This document shows, in pieces, positions 62,301 to 64,000 of a stretch of 64,000 nucleotides of DNA (position 1 is its first letter; each line of letters starts with the position of its first letter). Source of the DNA: Toxoplasma gondii ME49. Its lineage: Eukaryota; Apicomplexa; Conoidasida; Eucoccidiorida; Sarcocystidae. Under the pieces are notes generated by a model, which was not told the DNA's origin, ran no database searches, and saw nothing but the letters and a program-made list of their open reading frames with translations. The DNA lies in NCBI RefSeq assembly GCF_000006565.2, contig NC_031478.1, positions 5,480,212-5,544,211 of the forward strand. Reading direction: 5' to 3'. The translations under genes were made by a program, and so were the position numbers.

Positions 62301-64000
62301 GCGCATCGCCCGTATGCTGCGAGGTGCGCCTTGCAGGGAGTTCCAGCGGCTACAGTGTCGCCAGTCTCGTCGACGACAGTGCGTCGGAGACACCGAGAGA
62401 TGCAGAAAGCGAAGACGAGGTGGGGGGGCTGGTCGGGTTTCCTCACTGCCAATCCCGCGGGCCTGCAGTCGAGGCGCTGGTCCTAGATGACGGCCTAGCC
62501 CGAAAGCAGGGTGTGAAAGAAGGAAGAGGCAAGGCGGATGTTTGTCAGAACGAAGGACGAACGCGGGGCACAAGCAGAGAGCAAGTGCGAGAGGATTTAA
62601 CGGTTGTTCAGAGGCATGCAAGTCGCCGCACACATCAGGGCCACGTGGGAGCGCCCACATCGCGCCTGGAGTCGCGGGAACTTTCGCTGCCCCTCTCGCA
62701 TTCCAGCGGAGAAGACACAGACGTTGTGCTGCCTGGCCCGGACCTCGTCCAGGAGTGTTCCAAGAGCGCCCTCAAGGACCTCATTCGCCGGTCACGAAGG
62801 CTGCTCAAGCAGGACCGGGGGCTGGATCCGCCGGCTAATTCTCAGGTCGAGAGCAGACACACGTCGAGAGACGAAAGGAATACTGAGCGACAATGTGCGA
62901 AAGGAGGCGAGTTCAGGACTTGCAGACTTCCAGGAAGGAATCTAGGTTTACCTAGGCAGCCCTGCGGCGCTGCAGGCCACGGGAACCTGTCGGAAGAAGG
63001 CGGTGGCCGTAAGTCCGCCCGGCCCTTCACAGGTGGAGTGGAAGACGGGAGTGAAGCTTGTCTCGCAGTCGCACACTCTTCTCAGTTTCAGCGGCGGAGT
63101 AAGAATGGCGTCAGGAAAGATTTCGAGGTTCCAAGAGCAAGTGAAAGTCGACTTATACGTGCTGTCGACGGAGACAGACAAGTGCGTGCGGTCAGCGCAG
63201 ACTCGGAACGAAGATGTGTCTCAGAAGCAGACAGAAGGATGGTAGCTCGGAGCACACAGAAGTGCAACTCGAACGTAAGTCATCGGCTGGGTGTATCTTT
63301 GCCCAGATCCTCTGGTGGATCGCTCGTGAGGGTCCACGGGGAGGAGGAGAAAGAAGGGAGCGAAGTATCGTGTTTCGCTCGGAGGCATGCCAATGTTTCC
63401 TCAAGACAAACAGCGTCTTGGATCGGCGGTGGGGCAAGGCACGGAAGCTCGAGCCGGCTCGAAACGCGGCAGCTTCAAGAGGAGTTCTTGTCTACCTCCC
63501 GAGGAGTGCATCCGTCTTTCCCAGGGCCCCCTCCGCTGTTTTCTTCTTCTCGCGACGCCGTCAGCGCAGCTCCTGCCGCCCCGTCTTCTGGTGTATGCAG
63601 TCAGTTGGAAAGCTGCTTTTCTTTTAGCGAAGCTCGATACACAACCCCGACAGGGAGTGTGTCTTTTGAAGTGGAACGTCGCAGGAGACGCCCGCGCTCT
63701 TGCTTCGCAGAGACCACAGACTTTGCGGCGAGAGATCGGCCCGGGTCGCCTCCTCAGTTGAGTGCGTGCGTCGACACGCGAGTGAAGCGGGACGCAGACG
63801 AAGAGGCGCATTTCTGTGAGAACGGCCGAAGTGCAAGACGAGAGGTGGAACGGCAGTCCTCTGGAACCTCGCGCTCCGCCTCCACGTGGAGCCGGCAATC
63901 CTCTAGCGCGGCGCGTTGCTCTTCTGTTTCGTCCTATCCTGGTGATGGCTCTCGCCCTCGAAGTTTCGTGGAGAGTCAGCCGACCTGTTCAAGTGCCTTC
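56381..64000 (+). CDS. Large ZC2HC1-like C2HC zinc-finger protein, continues off right edge
   Basis: Five exons join in phase: 56381-57421, 57719-58044, 58350-58921, 59482-60550 and 60919 to the window end, at least 2030 codons. Two zinc fingers have the same C-x2-C-x11-H-x3-C spacing: C451, C454, H466, C470 (LLPCTLCKRSFAAWRLPRH) and C1012, C1015, H1027, C1031 (CPFCSRSFCVKRFEGHVQVC). The first is split by an intron after CTLCK, the second follows directly after one. This is the C2HC form of ZC2HC1/FAM164 proteins. All else is long hydrophilic low-complexity sequence rich in Ser, Glu, Arg and Pro, without membrane segments. The last exon is open for 3082 bases with no stop. Function is unknown; the fingers probably bind zinc for protein or nucleic-acid contacts. 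The start ATGGCC is the first in frame. Confidence 0.82.

Overview
This window looks like nuclear chromosomal DNA from a coccidian apicomplexan, most likely a tissue-cyst-forming species of the Toxoplasma/Neospora/Hammondia type. The reasons are intron-rich genes with GT-AG introns preceded by pyrimidine tracts, GC-leaning codons, long low-complexity (Ser, Arg, Glu, Ala) insertions in otherwise conserved proteins, many (AT)n tracts in introns and spacers, and frequent TGCATGCA palindromes. There are no bacterial operons, Shine-Dalgarno sites or insertion sequences. The exact species cannot be fixed from sequence inspection alone. All gene models were built by hand from reading frame, splice-site and phase agreement.

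Layout, left to right. (1) 1-2936, minus: the 5' part of a large low-complexity protein, one uninterrupted exon running off the left edge. (2) 2937-7643: divergent spacer. (3) 7644-11140, plus: a three-exon gene for a putative secreted or membrane protein with a duplicated helical module and a Pro/Ser-repeat tail. (4) 11141-14641: spacer with a 124-bp triple tandem repeat and a perfect 14-bp hairpin. (5) 14642-22561, plus: eleven-exon RNF10-type RING ubiquitin ligase. (6) 24253-30331, minus: an SF-assemblin-type coiled-coil protein with a long N-terminal extension that may or may not belong to it. (7) 33030-40027, minus: seven-exon MAGE-domain protein, best matched to Nse3 of the SMC5/6 complex. 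(8) 41445-41524, minus: tRNA-Leu(UAG). (9) 43624-46519, minus: an unrecognised gene with a clear 3' end and an unresolved 5' end. (10) 48036-52307, plus: eight-exon ZC3H15/DFRP1 homologue whose first zinc finger is missing. (11) 56381-64000, plus: a very large C2HC zinc-finger (ZC2HC1-like) protein running off the right edge.

The genes are independent eukaryotic transcription units rather than a functional cluster. Recognisable roles are ubiquitin ligation on ribosomes (RNF10), control of DRG-type GTPases in translation (ZC3H15), chromosome maintenance (Nse3), microtubule-fibre assembly (SF-assemblin) and leucine decoding (tRNA). Genes 1, 3 and 9 are lineage-restricted or unrecognised. No new multi-gene system is evident. 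The most unusual items are the duplicated W-containing module of gene 3, the N-terminally extended SF-assemblin, the missing zinc finger in ZC3H15, and an acidic octapeptide repeat frame just past the RNF10 stop codon.
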